Shown here: positions 55,432 to 63,872 of the stretch, piece by piece
Layout of the letters: each line of letters starts with the position of its first letter
Numbering within the stretch: position 1 is the first letter of the stretch
Assembly (NCBI GenBank): GCA_965220305.1
Contig: OZ244817.1
Span: 2,542,001-2,606,000, forward strand
DNA from: G965220305 sp965220305
Lineage (GTDB): Bacteria; Chloroflexota; Dehalococcoidia; Lucifugimonadales; UBA3495
DNA length: 64,000 nt
Reading direction: 5' to 3'
Position numbers and translations under genes: made by a program
Notes under the pieces: generated by a model
Told to the model about the DNA's origin: nothing
Databases searched by the model: none
What the model saw: the letters and a program-made list of their open reading frames with translations, nothing else

Positions 55432-56733
55432 ATGATGGGGTCTATTACCAGAAGGCCGCCCCTGTTCTACGGTTGGTATATCGTCGCTACCTGCTTCTTC
55501 ATCGGGTTCCTGACGGTGGGAGCGCGCAACGCTTTCGGCATCTTCGTTATCCCCATGAGCGCCGAGTTCGACTGGAACCGGACGACCATCTCCCTGGCGG
55601 CGGCCACCGGCTTTCTGGTCAACGGCGTCACCCAGCCTTTCCTGGGGCACATCTTCGACCGCTACGGGGCCAGGCGGGTCATTCTCATCGGCCTGGTGGT
55701 CATCGGCATTGCCACCTTCAGCCTCAGCTTCACCTTCCATTTCCTGTACCTGGCCTTCGTCTTTGGGTTCGTGCTTTCCACGGCGTTGAGCAGCGCCTCG
55801 GTTACCAACACCCTGGCCCTCACCTCCCGTTGGTTCCACCGCAAGCGGGCCACCGCCATGGGCTTCACTTCGGCGGGCAGCCAGGCGGGGGGAATGCTGC
55901 TGGTGCCCTTCGCCATGTACCTGTTGCAGGCTACCAACTGGCGGGTGACCTGGGCCGCCCTGGGGTTGATAACCATATTTTTGGCGGTGCCCCTGGCTTA
56001 CGTATTCATCCGCAACGACCCCTTGGACAAGGGGCTGCAACCCGATGGAGACCCTAAGCCTCTCGAAGACGCCCAGGGCAACGCAGTGGAAAGGCCCCGG
56101 GGGTTGTATGAAGTTGATGGGTGGCGAGATGCTTTCCGTTCTCCACCGATGTGGCAACTCTCTTCAGCCTACGTGGTGTGCGGCATCACCACCGGCCTGA
56201 TCTCCACCCACTTCGTGCCCCTGGCCATCGACCGGGGCGTCTCGCCCGGTATGGCTGCAACCATATTCGGCATGATGACCGGCCTCAACGCCCTGGGGGG
56301 CATAATGGCTGGCATACTATCGGACCGGTTCCGCCGCAAAAACATCCTGGCGACGGTGTACTTCGTGCGAGGAGTGGCCTATCTGCTGCTGATAATCATA
56401 CCCGGCAGTATGGGCTTATGGGCCTTTGCGCTGGTGGCCGGCTTTTCCTGGCTGGCCAGCGTGCCCCTAACGTCGTCGCTCACCGCCGACGTTTACGGTC
56501 TGCGGGCCTTGGGGGCCATCTCCGGCGTGGTTTTCCTGTGCCACCAGATTGGCAGCTTCGCCATGATCCTGCTGGGCGGCTACCTTTATGACGTGACCGG
56601 CTCCTATGACTGGCCCTTTGCCATTGCCGGGGCCTTCCTGCTTCCGGCGTCCATCGCGGCCTTTTCCATCAAGGAGGCCAAGTACTCGATTCGCTACCAG
56701 GCCGCGCCCGTTGCGGCGGGTGCCGGGAGCTGA
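55432..56733 (+). CDS. MFS transporter, monocarboxylate/oxalate-formate-like, copy 2
   Basis: A 433-residue tandem paralogue of the preceding gene, sharing FYGWYIVATCFFIGFLTVGARNAFGIFVIPMS, RWFHRKRATAMGFTSAGSQAGGMLLVPFAMY and the C-terminal YSIRYQ. The two proteins have diverged most in the central loop. It is probably specific for a related substrate. It is followed after 6 bp by a small membrane-protein ORF. Confidence 0.86.
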   Translation: MMGSITRRPPLFYGWYIVATCFFIGFLTVGARNAFGIFVIPMSAEFDWNRTTISLAAATGFLVNGVTQPFLGHIFDRYGARRVILIGLVVIGIATFSLSFTFHFLYLAFVFGFVLSTALSSASVTNTLALTSRWFHRKRATAMGFTSAGSQAGGMLLVPFAMYLLQATNWRVTWAALGLITIFLAVPLAYVFIRNDPLDKGLQPDGDPKPLEDAQGNAVERPRGLYEVDGWRDAFRSPPMWQLSSAYVVCGITTGLISTHFVPLAIDRGVSPGMAATIFGMMTGLNALGGIMAGILSDRFRRKNILATVYFVRGVAYLLLIIIPGSMGLWAFALVAGFSWLASVPLTSSLTADVYGLRALGAISGVVFLCHQIGSFAMILLGGYLYDVTGSYDWPFAIAGAFLLPASIAAFSIKEAKYSIRYQAAPVAAGAGS

Positions 56734-56739
56734 ACGCTG

Positions 56740-56973
56740 TTGGTGTGGGCAACGTTGCTTTTGGTGGCGACGCATCACGGCGAGGGGGCCGACCCGGACC
56801 TCTTGGTGTGGATCAAGCACCGCCTGGATGAATTGTTCAACCTGGGGCCGTGGACGGCGGTGATTCTGCTGGGAGCGGTGATTGCCGCAATACCCCTGGC
56901 CGTGGCGGGCCTTTACTGGTGGCAGCAGCGGCGCGCGGCTTCGCCGGAACCCCATCAACCGACGCGGGGGTAG
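56740..56973 (+). CDS. Small single-pass membrane protein
   Basis: A 77-residue ORF starting at TTG 56740, 6 bp after the MFS stop. Residues 1-12 are hydrophobic, an amphipathic segment follows (LLVWIKHRLDELFN), then the TM helix AVILLGAVIAAIPLAVAGLYWW and a basic tail. It may be an accessory to the transporter. The start is weakly supported. Confidence 0.45.
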   Translation: MVWATLLLVATHHGEGADPDLLVWIKHRLDELFNLGPWTAVILLGAVIAAIPLAVAGLYWWQQRRAASPEPHQPTRG

Positions 56974-56980
56974 CGCCAGG

Positions 56981-57095
56981 GTCTTTCGATTCTCCAGGTA
57001 GAGGCAATATTTGTCCTGGCGGGAAGGCCGCCACCCCCCACCGTCATTCCGGCGTAGAGCCTGCCCCCTTCTGCAAGTGGGCAGGAATCCAGGGG
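56981..57095. repeat. Long dispersed direct repeat, copy 1
   Basis: About 115 bp starting CCAGGGTCTTTCGATTCTCC and including a REP with an insertion in its loop. A near copy lies at 57973-58095, so the two flank the small gene at 57507. Confidence 0.75.
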
Positions 57096-57121
57096 TGGGA
57101 AGCTTCACCCCAACCTTCACC

Positions 57122-57306
57122 GGGCAATCGTATATTGGATTGGTAGGGACCCGTAATTCGCGCGAAGGCGGGAATCCAGTTCCCTGATTCTACAGTTCGG
57201 TCCACTGTTGGGAGCGTTTGCCAGGCATAGGTGCCGGACCGGTCCGGCAACGGGGCCGGCTCTTCGCCGGAGTGACGGTAAGCTCATTGCAAATATGGGA
57301 TTGCCC
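57122..57306. mobile_element. MITE-like element, family B copy 1
   Basis: A 185-bp element with imperfect ends GGGCAATCGTATATTGG (57122-57138) and CAAATATGGGATTGCCC (57290-57306). It contains a REP and CCGGTCCGG palindromes. The family B copy at 62067 has perfect ends. Confidence 0.65.
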
Positions 57307-57506
57307 TGGCCACCTTCACAACAGCCCTTGTCAGAAGCGTCAATTCCTAGTAGACTAATTTACGCTTCGGGCTTCGATATTCGGTGTAGCAGCCGGGTGA
57401 GCATCGAAGCAGCCTGGGCCAACTCATCCCGATTGAAGAGGGGATGAAAAAGCGAGAGCGTCGTTAGACCGGGTAACTTAAGGAGGAGGAAGTAGTTTAT
57501 CAAGCC

Positions 57507-57701
57507 ATGTTTGACAAAGACTCTTTAAACGCTATGTTCGACGAACTCCGGGACGAGTACGAGCTGGAGCCTGAATGGGAGGAGATCCAGCGGGACGCCC
57601 ATTTGGCAGTAGCCTGGGCCGACGCCGGTGTATTGGATGAAAACCGGGACAAGGTGGATTCCCGAATCTTGGCCTACGTTGACCGGCATAATCCTGACTA
57701 G
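57507..57701 (+). CDS. Small acidic hypothetical protein
   Basis: A 64-residue acidic protein (MFDKDSLNAMFDELRDEYELEPEWEEI then ILAYVDRHNPD). A strong AGGAGGAGGAAG lies about 20 bases upstream of the ATG, farther than usual. It is followed by a clear terminator, which supports it as a real transcription unit. No family is recognised. It lies between two direct repeats. Confidence 0.6.
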   Translation: MFDKDSLNAMFDELRDEYELEPEWEEIQRDAHLAVAWADAGVLDENRDKVDSRILAYVDRHNPD

Positions 57702-57710
57702 CCAACCCTA

Positions 57711-57737
57711 GCGCGGGCATTGCCCGCACGCTTTTTT
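57711..57737 (+). terminator. Rho-independent terminator
   Basis: GCGGGC / GCCCGC hairpin with an ATT loop, extended by flanking GC/GC, then TTTTTT. It terminates the 64-residue gene. Confidence 0.88.
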
Positions 57738-57972
57738 GTCAGTAGCTCGGCCCGGGCCCGTTCTTGGCGCATAATGCCCCTGAACAGCCCGGGCCGACGT
57801 GCGCCTGGGTGGTAGTCAACCTTATTCCGCTTTTTGCCGCTTGTCTGGAGGCTTTCAACGGTCCCCCCGCTCTCCGATCATGGTGAGCCTGTCCTTCGAC
57901 AAGCTCAGGATGAGCGGCGGTATATCCGACAGGGACTTGCCAAATCCCCCCACTTCGCCCGCCGGTGGGTGA

Positions 57973-58095
57973 CACCAGGGTCTTTCGATTCTCCAGGTAG
58001 AGGCAATGTTTGTCCTAGCGGGAGGCCGCCACCCCCCACCGTCATTCCGGCGAAGAGCCGGCCTCCTTGCAGAAGGGGGCAGGAATCCAGGGATG
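57973..58095. repeat. Long dispersed direct repeat, copy 2
   Basis: Near copy of 56981-57095, starting CCAGGGTCTTTCGATTCTCC, with the same REP-with-insertion at its right end. The gap left of it (57738-57972) holds GGTGAGCCTGTC..GACAAGCTCAGGATGAG repeat sequence at about 57880-57915. Confidence 0.75.
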
Positions 58096-58223
58096 GGGAG
58101 CCAGTGCTAAGGGAGACTTTAGACCCTTCCCTCCGCTCAGAGCTTGCACTGCGTGAAGGCGGAGTGGTGACACTTCCTTCATTGACAGCCTGGGTGACGC
58201 CAGCGTAGCGTAGAAACTACCAG

Positions 58224-58256
58224 GGACCGACCCTACCCAGTAGGGCCGGTCCTTTT
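58224..58256 (+). terminator. Hairpin with T-tract ahead of phage module
   Basis: GGACCG-CCCTAC / GTAGGG-CGGTCC, 12 bp with one mismatch, and TTTT. It lies 24 bp before the first gene of the terminase module, separating it from upstream transcription. Confidence 0.75.
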
Positions 58257-58279
58257 GTATTTACGGGAGGTGTTACCCC

Positions 58280-58498
58280 TTGCAATGTCGCCGCTGTTTC
58301 TCCTTTAGGTTGCTGCAATTGGACAAAAAACGACCCCAGGACCACGACGTGTTCCGCTGCCAGGAGTGCGGGTTCATCTTCAGCCCCGGCGCTCCGCCGC
58401 CCGGAGCGGGCCGCTACGTCGAAACGCCCACCCCGTCGGACCGGGTTTCGCCATCTGGCCCCGACGGTCCCGGGTCTCCTGGGGAGACCCAACGTTAG
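58280..58498 (+). CDS. Small zinc-ribbon-like protein
   Basis: A 72-residue protein with two CxxC pairs (MQCRRC and FRCQEC) spaced for a zinc ribbon, followed by a Pro/Gly-rich low-complexity tail. The TTG at 58280 has GGGAGG nine bases upstream. It ends 6 bp before the terminase gene, so it probably belongs to the phage-derived unit. Confidence 0.65.
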   Translation: MQCRRCFSFRLLQLDKKRPQDHDVFRCQECGFIFSPGAPPPGAGRYVETPTPSDRVSPSGPDGPGSPGETQR

Positions 58499-58504
58499 GC
58501 GCCC

Positions 58505-59887
58505 ATGCCTCGAAGCCGAGCAATCGAGCCGGTCCAGCCCGGTCCGGTGGAATACATGGGTCCCGTGGAGTTCGCCAGAGAAGTGCTGGAGGTGGGACTG
58601 TGGGGTAAGCAGGAAGAGACCCTGGCCGCCCTGCCCCAGTACCAGCGGGTGGCGGTAAAGTCGGGCAACGGTTTGGGCAAGGGCTACTGCGCGGCGGTGG
58701 CGGTGCTGTGGTTCTTGCATACCCACAGTCCGGCTACCGTGCTCAGCACTGCGCCCACCTTCCGGCAGGTGCGGCACATCCTCTGGCGGCAGATTCACCT
58801 GCTGTACCGTCCCCACGCCCAAATTCTGGGCGGTAAGATGCTGGACACTCGCTGGGAATTGGCCGAGGACCGGTACGCTATGGGCCTTTCCGCCGACTCT
58901 GCCGACCAGTTTCAGGGGTTCCACAGCCCCAACATGTTCATCGTGGTGGACGAGGCCGAGGGGGTGGATGAGGAGATTTACGAGGCCATTGAGGCGATTA
59001 TGACCGCCGAGGCCCCCAGGTTGCTGCTCATTGGCAACCCCACCACCACCTCCGGGGTCTTCCGCCGGGCCTTCTACGAGGAACGGCGTCTGTACCACAA
59101 CATCACCATCTCCGCGCTGGATAGTCCCAACGTGCTGGCCGGAGGGGTAGTTATCCCCGGCCTGGCCAGCGCCCAGTGGGTGCAGGAGCGGCGGGAAGTT
59201 TGGGGGGAAGACAACCCCCTTTACCGGGCCCGGGTGCTGGGAGAATTCCCCGACCAGGCCGAGGATACCCTGATTAAGCTGTCCGACATCGAAAAGGCCG
59301 CCCGCCATCCCGGGTTCGACGCCGGGGAGGACTCGGCACCGGAGCTTGAAACTGCCGAAGTCGTGCTGTCGGTGGATGTCGCCCGGTTCGGCTCGGACCG
59401 CAGCGTCATCCTGCGGCGGCGGGGGAATACGGTGGAGGACATTCGCACCTTCCAGAACATGGACACCATGCGGCTGACCGGCTGGATAGCCAACGCCATC
59501 AGGGAATTCCAGCCGGACCGGGTATATGTGGACGAGGTAGGAGTGGGAGCCGGAGTGGTCGACCGGCTGCGGGAACAGGGCCTGCGAGTACACGGCGTCA
59601 ACGTGGCCCGTCCCGCCCGGCAGAAGCAACTCTTTGCCAACCTGCGCGCCCAGGGCTACTGGGGGCTGCGGGAACTGTTCGCCGCCGGTGCGGTGAGTAT
59701 TCCCCAGGACAGCCAGTTGATGGGAGAGTTGGCCGCCCTGCGCTACAGCTTTGATAGCCAGGGGCGAGTATTGTTGGAGAGTAAGGACGATATGCGCCGA
59801 CGAGGGATACCGTCCCCCGACAAGGCCGACGCCCTGATGCTGGCTTTCATCGACCCTGGCCGGAAAATCCCCCTTTGGACCTGGTAA
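58505..59887 (+). CDS. Phage terminase large subunit
   Basis: A 460-residue terminase that packages phage or phage-like DNA. The ATPase has Walker A SGNGLGKGY and Walker B MFIVVDEAEG with motif III region LLLIGNPTT. The RNase-H-like nuclease has VDVARFGSDRS, VDEVGVGAGVVDRL and KADALMLAF as the three acidic motifs. Size and all catalytic motifs are intact. The portal gene follows, but no small terminase, protease or capsid gene is seen. Confidence 0.9.
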   Translation: MPRSRAIEPVQPGPVEYMGPVEFAREVLEVGLWGKQEETLAALPQYQRVAVKSGNGLGKGYCAAVAVLWFLHTHSPATVLSTAPTFRQVRHILWRQIHLLYRPHAQILGGKMLDTRWELAEDRYAMGLSADSADQFQGFHSPNMFIVVDEAEGVDEEIYEAIEAIMTAEAPRLLLIGNPTTTSGVFRRAFYEERRLYHNITISALDSPNVLAGGVVIPGLASAQWVQERREVWGEDNPLYRARVLGEFPDQAEDTLIKLSDIEKAARHPGFDAGEDSAPELETAEVVLSVDVARFGSDRSVILRRRGNTVEDIRTFQNMDTMRLTGWIANAIREFQPDRVYVDEVGVGAGVVDRLREQGLRVHGVNVARPARQKQLFANLRAQGYWGLRELFAAGAVSIPQDSQLMGELAALRYSFDSQGRVLLESKDDMRRRGIPSPDKADALMLAFIDPGRKIPLWTW

Positions 59888-59964
59888 GCGGCCCTGGGGC
59901 TACGCTGGAAGGGCCAACGACCACCTTCCGATGATTCGAGAACTCAAGGGTAGGGAGAAAAAAC

Positions 59965-61260
59965 TTGAACGCAAAAGAGATTACCCGTCCCAACCAGGTT
60001 GGCCGGCTGCTGCAATGGCTGGGTGGGGGAAGGCCGCCCCGCCGTCCCGGGGGCCAGCCATTGTCCGGGCCGCCCCATGCCACGGCTGCCGTCGCCGGTC
60101 AGCGTCGGAGCAATCGGGCCGCCGCCGCCAACTTCGACCTGTCCCGGGAGTTATTCGGCGCTGGTGGGGGGTGGGCCAATCCGGACTACGGCAGCTATTA
60201 CGCCACTTCGGTGTCGGTGTACGCGGCCATCAAGCTGCGGTCCGAGGCCCTCAGTCGTCCGCCGGTGCAGGTCTACCGGCAGACATCGTTGGAGGTCCGG
60301 CAGCCGGTGGAGCCGTCCCATCCGGTGCGGCAATTGCTGGAACAGGTTAACCCCAGGTACACCCGGGGAGACCTATGGCGGGCCACGGAAATCTACCTGA
60401 ACCTCTGGGGCGCGGTCTTTTGGGCGTTGGAAAGGGATGTGGATGGCCGGTGGGAGATTTGGCCCCTGCGCCCGGACAAGGTGCGAGTCCTGCCCGACCG
60501 CCAGGGGACCATCCGAGGATTCATCTACCAGGGAAGCGCGGGAACGGTGGCCTACACTCCCCAGGAGATGGTCTGGATACGCTACTTCAATCCCCTGGAA
60601 GAGTTCGCTGGGCTGTCTCCTCTGGCGTCGGCGCGCCTGCCGGTGGACATGGGCCGGGACGGGTTGAGTTTCAACCGCAATTTCTTGCGAAACTCGGCCC
60701 AGCCCGACTTTGTGCTGCTCACCAATGAAAGCCTCACCGACGCCGACGTGCAGGACTTCTACGAGCGTTGGGAGGCCCGGTACCAGGGGCCGGGCAACGC
60801 CCACCGACCGGCCATCGCCAACTACATCAGCGACATCAAGACCCTGGGCTTGACCCACCGGGAGATGGACTTCATCCAGGGACTGCGCTGGAGCCTGGAG
60901 GAGGTGAGCCGGGCCTACGGGGTGCCCAAACCGCTGCTGTCTGACTTGGAGCGGGCCACCTTCGCCAACATCAACGCCGCCGAGCGCATCTTCTGGCGCA
61001 ACACCATGGTGCCGGAGATGCGCTTCCTGGAGGAGCAGTTGACCCGGCAGCTATTTCCCCGCCTGGGTTATCCCGAGCTTACTATGGAGTTTGACGCTTC
61101 CGCCGTTGAGGCCTTGCAGGAGGACGAGAATAGCCGGGTAAGCCGGGAGGTGCAGCTATTGGACCGGGGAGTCCTCACCATCAACGAAGTGCGCCGCCGG
61201 CGCGGCCTTCCCGACGTGCCCTGGGGCGACACCTGGGCGGGGGCTTCCGCGGAAGACTGA
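59965..61260 (+). CDS. HK97-type phage portal protein
   Basis: A 431-residue portal protein. Landmarks are SVYAAIKLRSEALSRPPVQVY, NLWGAVFWALERDVDGRW, RYFNPLEEFAGLSPLASAR, VSRAYGVPKPLLSDLERATFAN and LTINEVRRRRGLPDVPWGD, all typical of HK97-like portals. The TTG start at 59965 is near GGGAG. It forms the ring through which the terminase threads DNA. The next phage gene expected, a prohead protease or capsid, is absent; a tRNA gene follows 266 bp away. Confidence 0.9.
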   Translation: MNAKEITRPNQVGRLLQWLGGGRPPRRPGGQPLSGPPHATAAVAGQRRSNRAAAANFDLSRELFGAGGGWANPDYGSYYATSVSVYAAIKLRSEALSRPPVQVYRQTSLEVRQPVEPSHPVRQLLEQVNPRYTRGDLWRATEIYLNLWGAVFWALERDVDGRWEIWPLRPDKVRVLPDRQGTIRGFIYQGSAGTVAYTPQEMVWIRYFNPLEEFAGLSPLASARLPVDMGRDGLSFNRNFLRNSAQPDFVLLTNESLTDADVQDFYERWEARYQGPGNAHRPAIANYISDIKTLGLTHREMDFIQGLRWSLEEVSRAYGVPKPLLSDLERATFANINAAERIFWRNTMVPEMRFLEEQLTRQLFPRLGYPELTMEFDASAVEALQEDENSRVSREVQLLDRGVLTINEVRRRRGLPDVPWGDTWAGASAED

Positions 61261-61526
61261 AACACCCTGACCTTGCCACCCAAGGTCATTAGATGGTCAG
61301 ATGGTCCGTGGAAACCCGCTCGTTGTCGGCCCATCAGCCGGTTATGGTGAGCCTGTCGAACCAGGCCAAGCTGCGCCGGAATGACGGTGGGGGGGTGGCC
61401 TGGCCGTAGGGGCGAATTGGTCTCTACCAGGAGAATTGAAAGACCCTGGGGGCTGGGTGGGCTGCGTGGAAGTGGTTGACCCGGTAGTTGGCCGCTTGAT
61501 ACACTGAAAATAGCATTGGTCAATCA
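61261..61526. other. Gap between portal gene and tRNA
   Basis: A partial REP (GCGCCGGAATGACGGTGG, about 61372) and AGACCCTGG motifs are seen, but no gene. A minus-strand ORF crossing this gap and the tRNA is a tRNA-antisense artefact. Confidence 0.5.
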
Positions 61527-61601
61527 GCGGGCGTAACTCAGTGGTAGAGTGTTTGCTTCCCAAGCAAAAAGTCGTGGGTTCGAATCCCATCGCCCGCTCC
61601 A
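61527..61601 (+). tRNA. tRNA-Gly (anticodon CCC)
   Basis: A complete cloverleaf. Acceptor GCGGGCG pairs with CGCCCGC (61591-61597), the D stem is ACTC/GAGT, the anticodon stem TTTGC/GCAAA with loop TTCCCAA (anticodon 61559-61561), and the T arm has GTTCGAATC. CCA is encoded. It flanks the terminase-portal module and may be its ancient integration site. Confidence 0.95.
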
Positions 61602-62066
61602 GCCGGTGGCAGTTCTTCAGGGCGTTTCCCTCGCCCGCCTCAGCTCCTGTTCTTCCTCTCAAGAACTGTAGGCTCGCTCTGAATCTCCCTTGGTGCGTGT
61701 CTATACTGCCCCGCATGTACCCTGTATCCAGGGCTGTACGTGGGCAGCCTCTGGGCCCGAGGGTGGCCGGTATGGGGGCCCCGTGCGGCGGCGGCAGGCA
61801 TCAGTGGGCGCGAGATTGGGCTGGTCCTTCGTCCTTCCCAGACCGCGACATCGCTCCGGTTAGGCTTTGGCTTCCATTGACCTACTGATGACCTACTGAG
61901 AGAAGGGGCATTTTTCACTGGGGGGCCTCACCACGACCCTGCCATTTAACCCCGTCCATTAGCCGCCGTTTGTCCCAGTGGATAGAGTCCGGCAAGCCTC
62001 TTGGTGATTTTGGTCAAGGGTGTTGAGAATTCTCTGCCTTGTACAGGCCAGCGCCCACCCAGCCCG
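61602..62066. other. Gap downstream of tRNA-Gly, no gene recognised
   Basis: No convincing ORF, integrase fragment or duplicated tRNA 3' end was found. Minus-strand ORFs here are Arg/Ser/Pro-rich and look non-coding. Confidence 0.5.
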
Positions 62067-62248
62067 GGGCAATCGCATTTGGATTGCCAGGGACCCGTAA
62101 TTCCCGGGAAAGCGGGGGTCCAGTTCCCCGATTCACCATTTCCATCAACTGATAGGCCGGTTCGCCAGGTATGGACACCGGCTACGTTGCAGCACTGGGC
62201 CGGTCCTTCGCCGGAGTGACGGTAGGCTCGGGCCAAATGCGATTGCCC
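62067..62248. mobile_element. MITE-like element, family B copy 2
   Basis: A 182-bp element with perfect 16-bp terminal inverted repeats GGGCAATCGCATTTGG (62067-62082) and CCAAATGCGATTGCCC (62233-62248). It contains a REP variant and the ACACCGGCTACGTTGCAGCA stretch shared with 46777-46857. There is no ORF inside. Confidence 0.75.
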
Positions 62249-62351
62249 TGCTACCCAGCCGCTCCCGTTCCGGAAAATGCAGTCCCTACATCCATCCGCT
62301 CTCAGGTTGCGTAAGCATGGTGAGTGAAGAATCCATTTACCAGGAGGAACC

Positions 62352-63872
62352 ATGCAGTTGGGCATTGCCCTCGCCGGAGCATGGCTGCTAACGCTGTTGG
62401 CTCTGGGGTGCGCCTCGCCGGAGCCAACGGCCACGCCAGTACCGGCGCCAACGGCGACGCCCCTGGGGCCTGCCAGTGACGCACTCCCAGCATCCGATGC
62501 GTCGCCCACCCCGCAGGTCTCGCCGGACCTGAGTAGCGTCATGGATACTGTCTTGCGCGCTCTCTCGGGCGATACTACCGGCGTCCGCGCCATGGGAGAG
62601 AGCGGTGATACTGCCTATATTCCGGTGCTGGTGGAGCTTCTTCGGTTTCCCTGGTATTTCGATTCCCCCACGCTGGATGCCGTCCAAGCCTCTCTGGCGC
62701 AGCTCATGGGACAGCCAAACGAGGTTCTTTCCGAGCAGCAGCAAGACTGGGAATGGTGGGCAGATTGGATCGGCAACCATCCCGAGGTGCGGCCTCCATC
62801 CGGTTTCGCCGAGTGGAAGGGGCGGCTGTTCTCGGTCCTCGTCGATCCCGCAATGGGCGCTTTTCTTTACGACGGCGTGAAGGCCCGCATCCGGCTGGAG
62901 GAGATAGTCTGGGGCGGAGTGAAGAAAGACGGTATCCCGGACCTTACCAGTCCACCAGTCGTCACAGCCGAGGAGGCAACCTACCTCGACCCTTCTGATC
63001 GAGTATTTGGCGTTTCATTCAACGGCCATCACCGGGCCTACCCCCACCGTATTCTCAATCCCCACGAGATGGCCAACGACGTGGTGGGCGGAGTGGCCTT
63101 CGCTCTGGCCTATTGAACCCTCTGCGGCGCTGGAATCGTGTATTCCACCGAAGTCAACGGCGAGACCCTGGAGTTCGGCACCTCCGGCATGTTGTACCGC
63201 AGCAACAAGCTGATGTACGACCGGGGAACCAACACTCTCTGGCGTCAGTTTCTCGGCGAACCCGTGGTGGGCCCCCTGGCCGACAGCGGCATCCGCCTGA
63301 AAATTCTGCCCGTGGTGACGACTACCTGGGCTGATTGGGTCACCGCCCATCCCGACACGACGGTGCTGGACGTCAACACCGGGCTCTACCCCGCCAGCTC
63401 CTACTCGTCGGAGGACAACCCCGGGTCCACCTACTTCCGTTACCGGAACGATCCTGAGACCATGTTCCCGGTGTGGCAAAGAAACGACCGGCTTACCACC
63501 AAGGCGGTGGTGCTGGGCGTAAATTTCAACGGGCGTGCCAAGGCCTACCCGCTGGAGACGCTGCGACAGGAGCCGGTGGTGAACGACTCCCTGGGAGGCC
63601 AATCCCTGGTGGTGATCACTGATTCGGAGTCGGGAGCGGCCCGCGCGTACCAGCGCGGCGACAAGACCTTCTCGACGGCCCAATCAGACCCGGTCGAGGG
63701 GCAAAGGCCGATCCTCCTGGACCAGAAAGGGGCGCAGTGGCGGCTGCAGGAGGAAGCCCTGGTACGTGTAGATGACTCCAGCCACCGCTTGGAGCGGCTA
63801 CCGGGTCACATGGCCTACTGGTTCGGCTGGTACGGCTTCTACCCGGCAACGGAGATTTACGGACAACCGTGA
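62352..63872 (+). CDS. DUF3179 lipoprotein, TGA in place of the first CxxC cysteine (selenoprotein candidate or pseudogene)
   Basis: One frame of 506 codons is interrupted by a single TGA (63114-63116, codon 255). Residues 1-18 are a lipoprotein signal (LLALGC), followed by a Pro/Thr-rich linker. The DUF3179 domain begins around residue 185 (DLTSPPVVTAEEATYLDPSDRVFGV). The motif DVVGGVAFALAY-[TGA]-TLCGAGIVYS corresponds to the family's YCxLCG motif, where the first Cys is highly conserved; TGA replaces exactly this Cys. Downstream landmarks SGMLYRSNKLMYDRGTNTLW, LPVVTTTWADWVTAHPDT and VLGVNFNGRAKAYPLE are intact. A small hairpin begins 14 bases after TGA. Selenocysteine insertion would give a UxxC protein; otherwise the gene is broken. 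A good AGGAGG precedes the ATG. Confidence 0.75.
63117..63147 (+). promoter_or_regulatory. Candidate bacterial SECIS hairpin
   Basis: Six-bp stem TGGAAT / ATTCCA (63131-63136 and 63142-63147) with a 5-nt loop CGTGT. The loop starts 20 nt after the TGA and its second base is G, both matching bacterial SECIS rules. The lower stem is weak (one mismatch and two pairs). Confidence 0.45.

Noticed and set aside
58217..59629. 470-codon antisense ORF opposite the terminase
   Set aside because: Shadow; the terminase frame carries all catalytic motifs.
61342..61716. Minus-strand ORF crossing the tRNA with a GFEPTTFCLGSKHSTTEL stretch
   Set aside because: This is the well-known antisense translation of a tRNA gene, not a protein.
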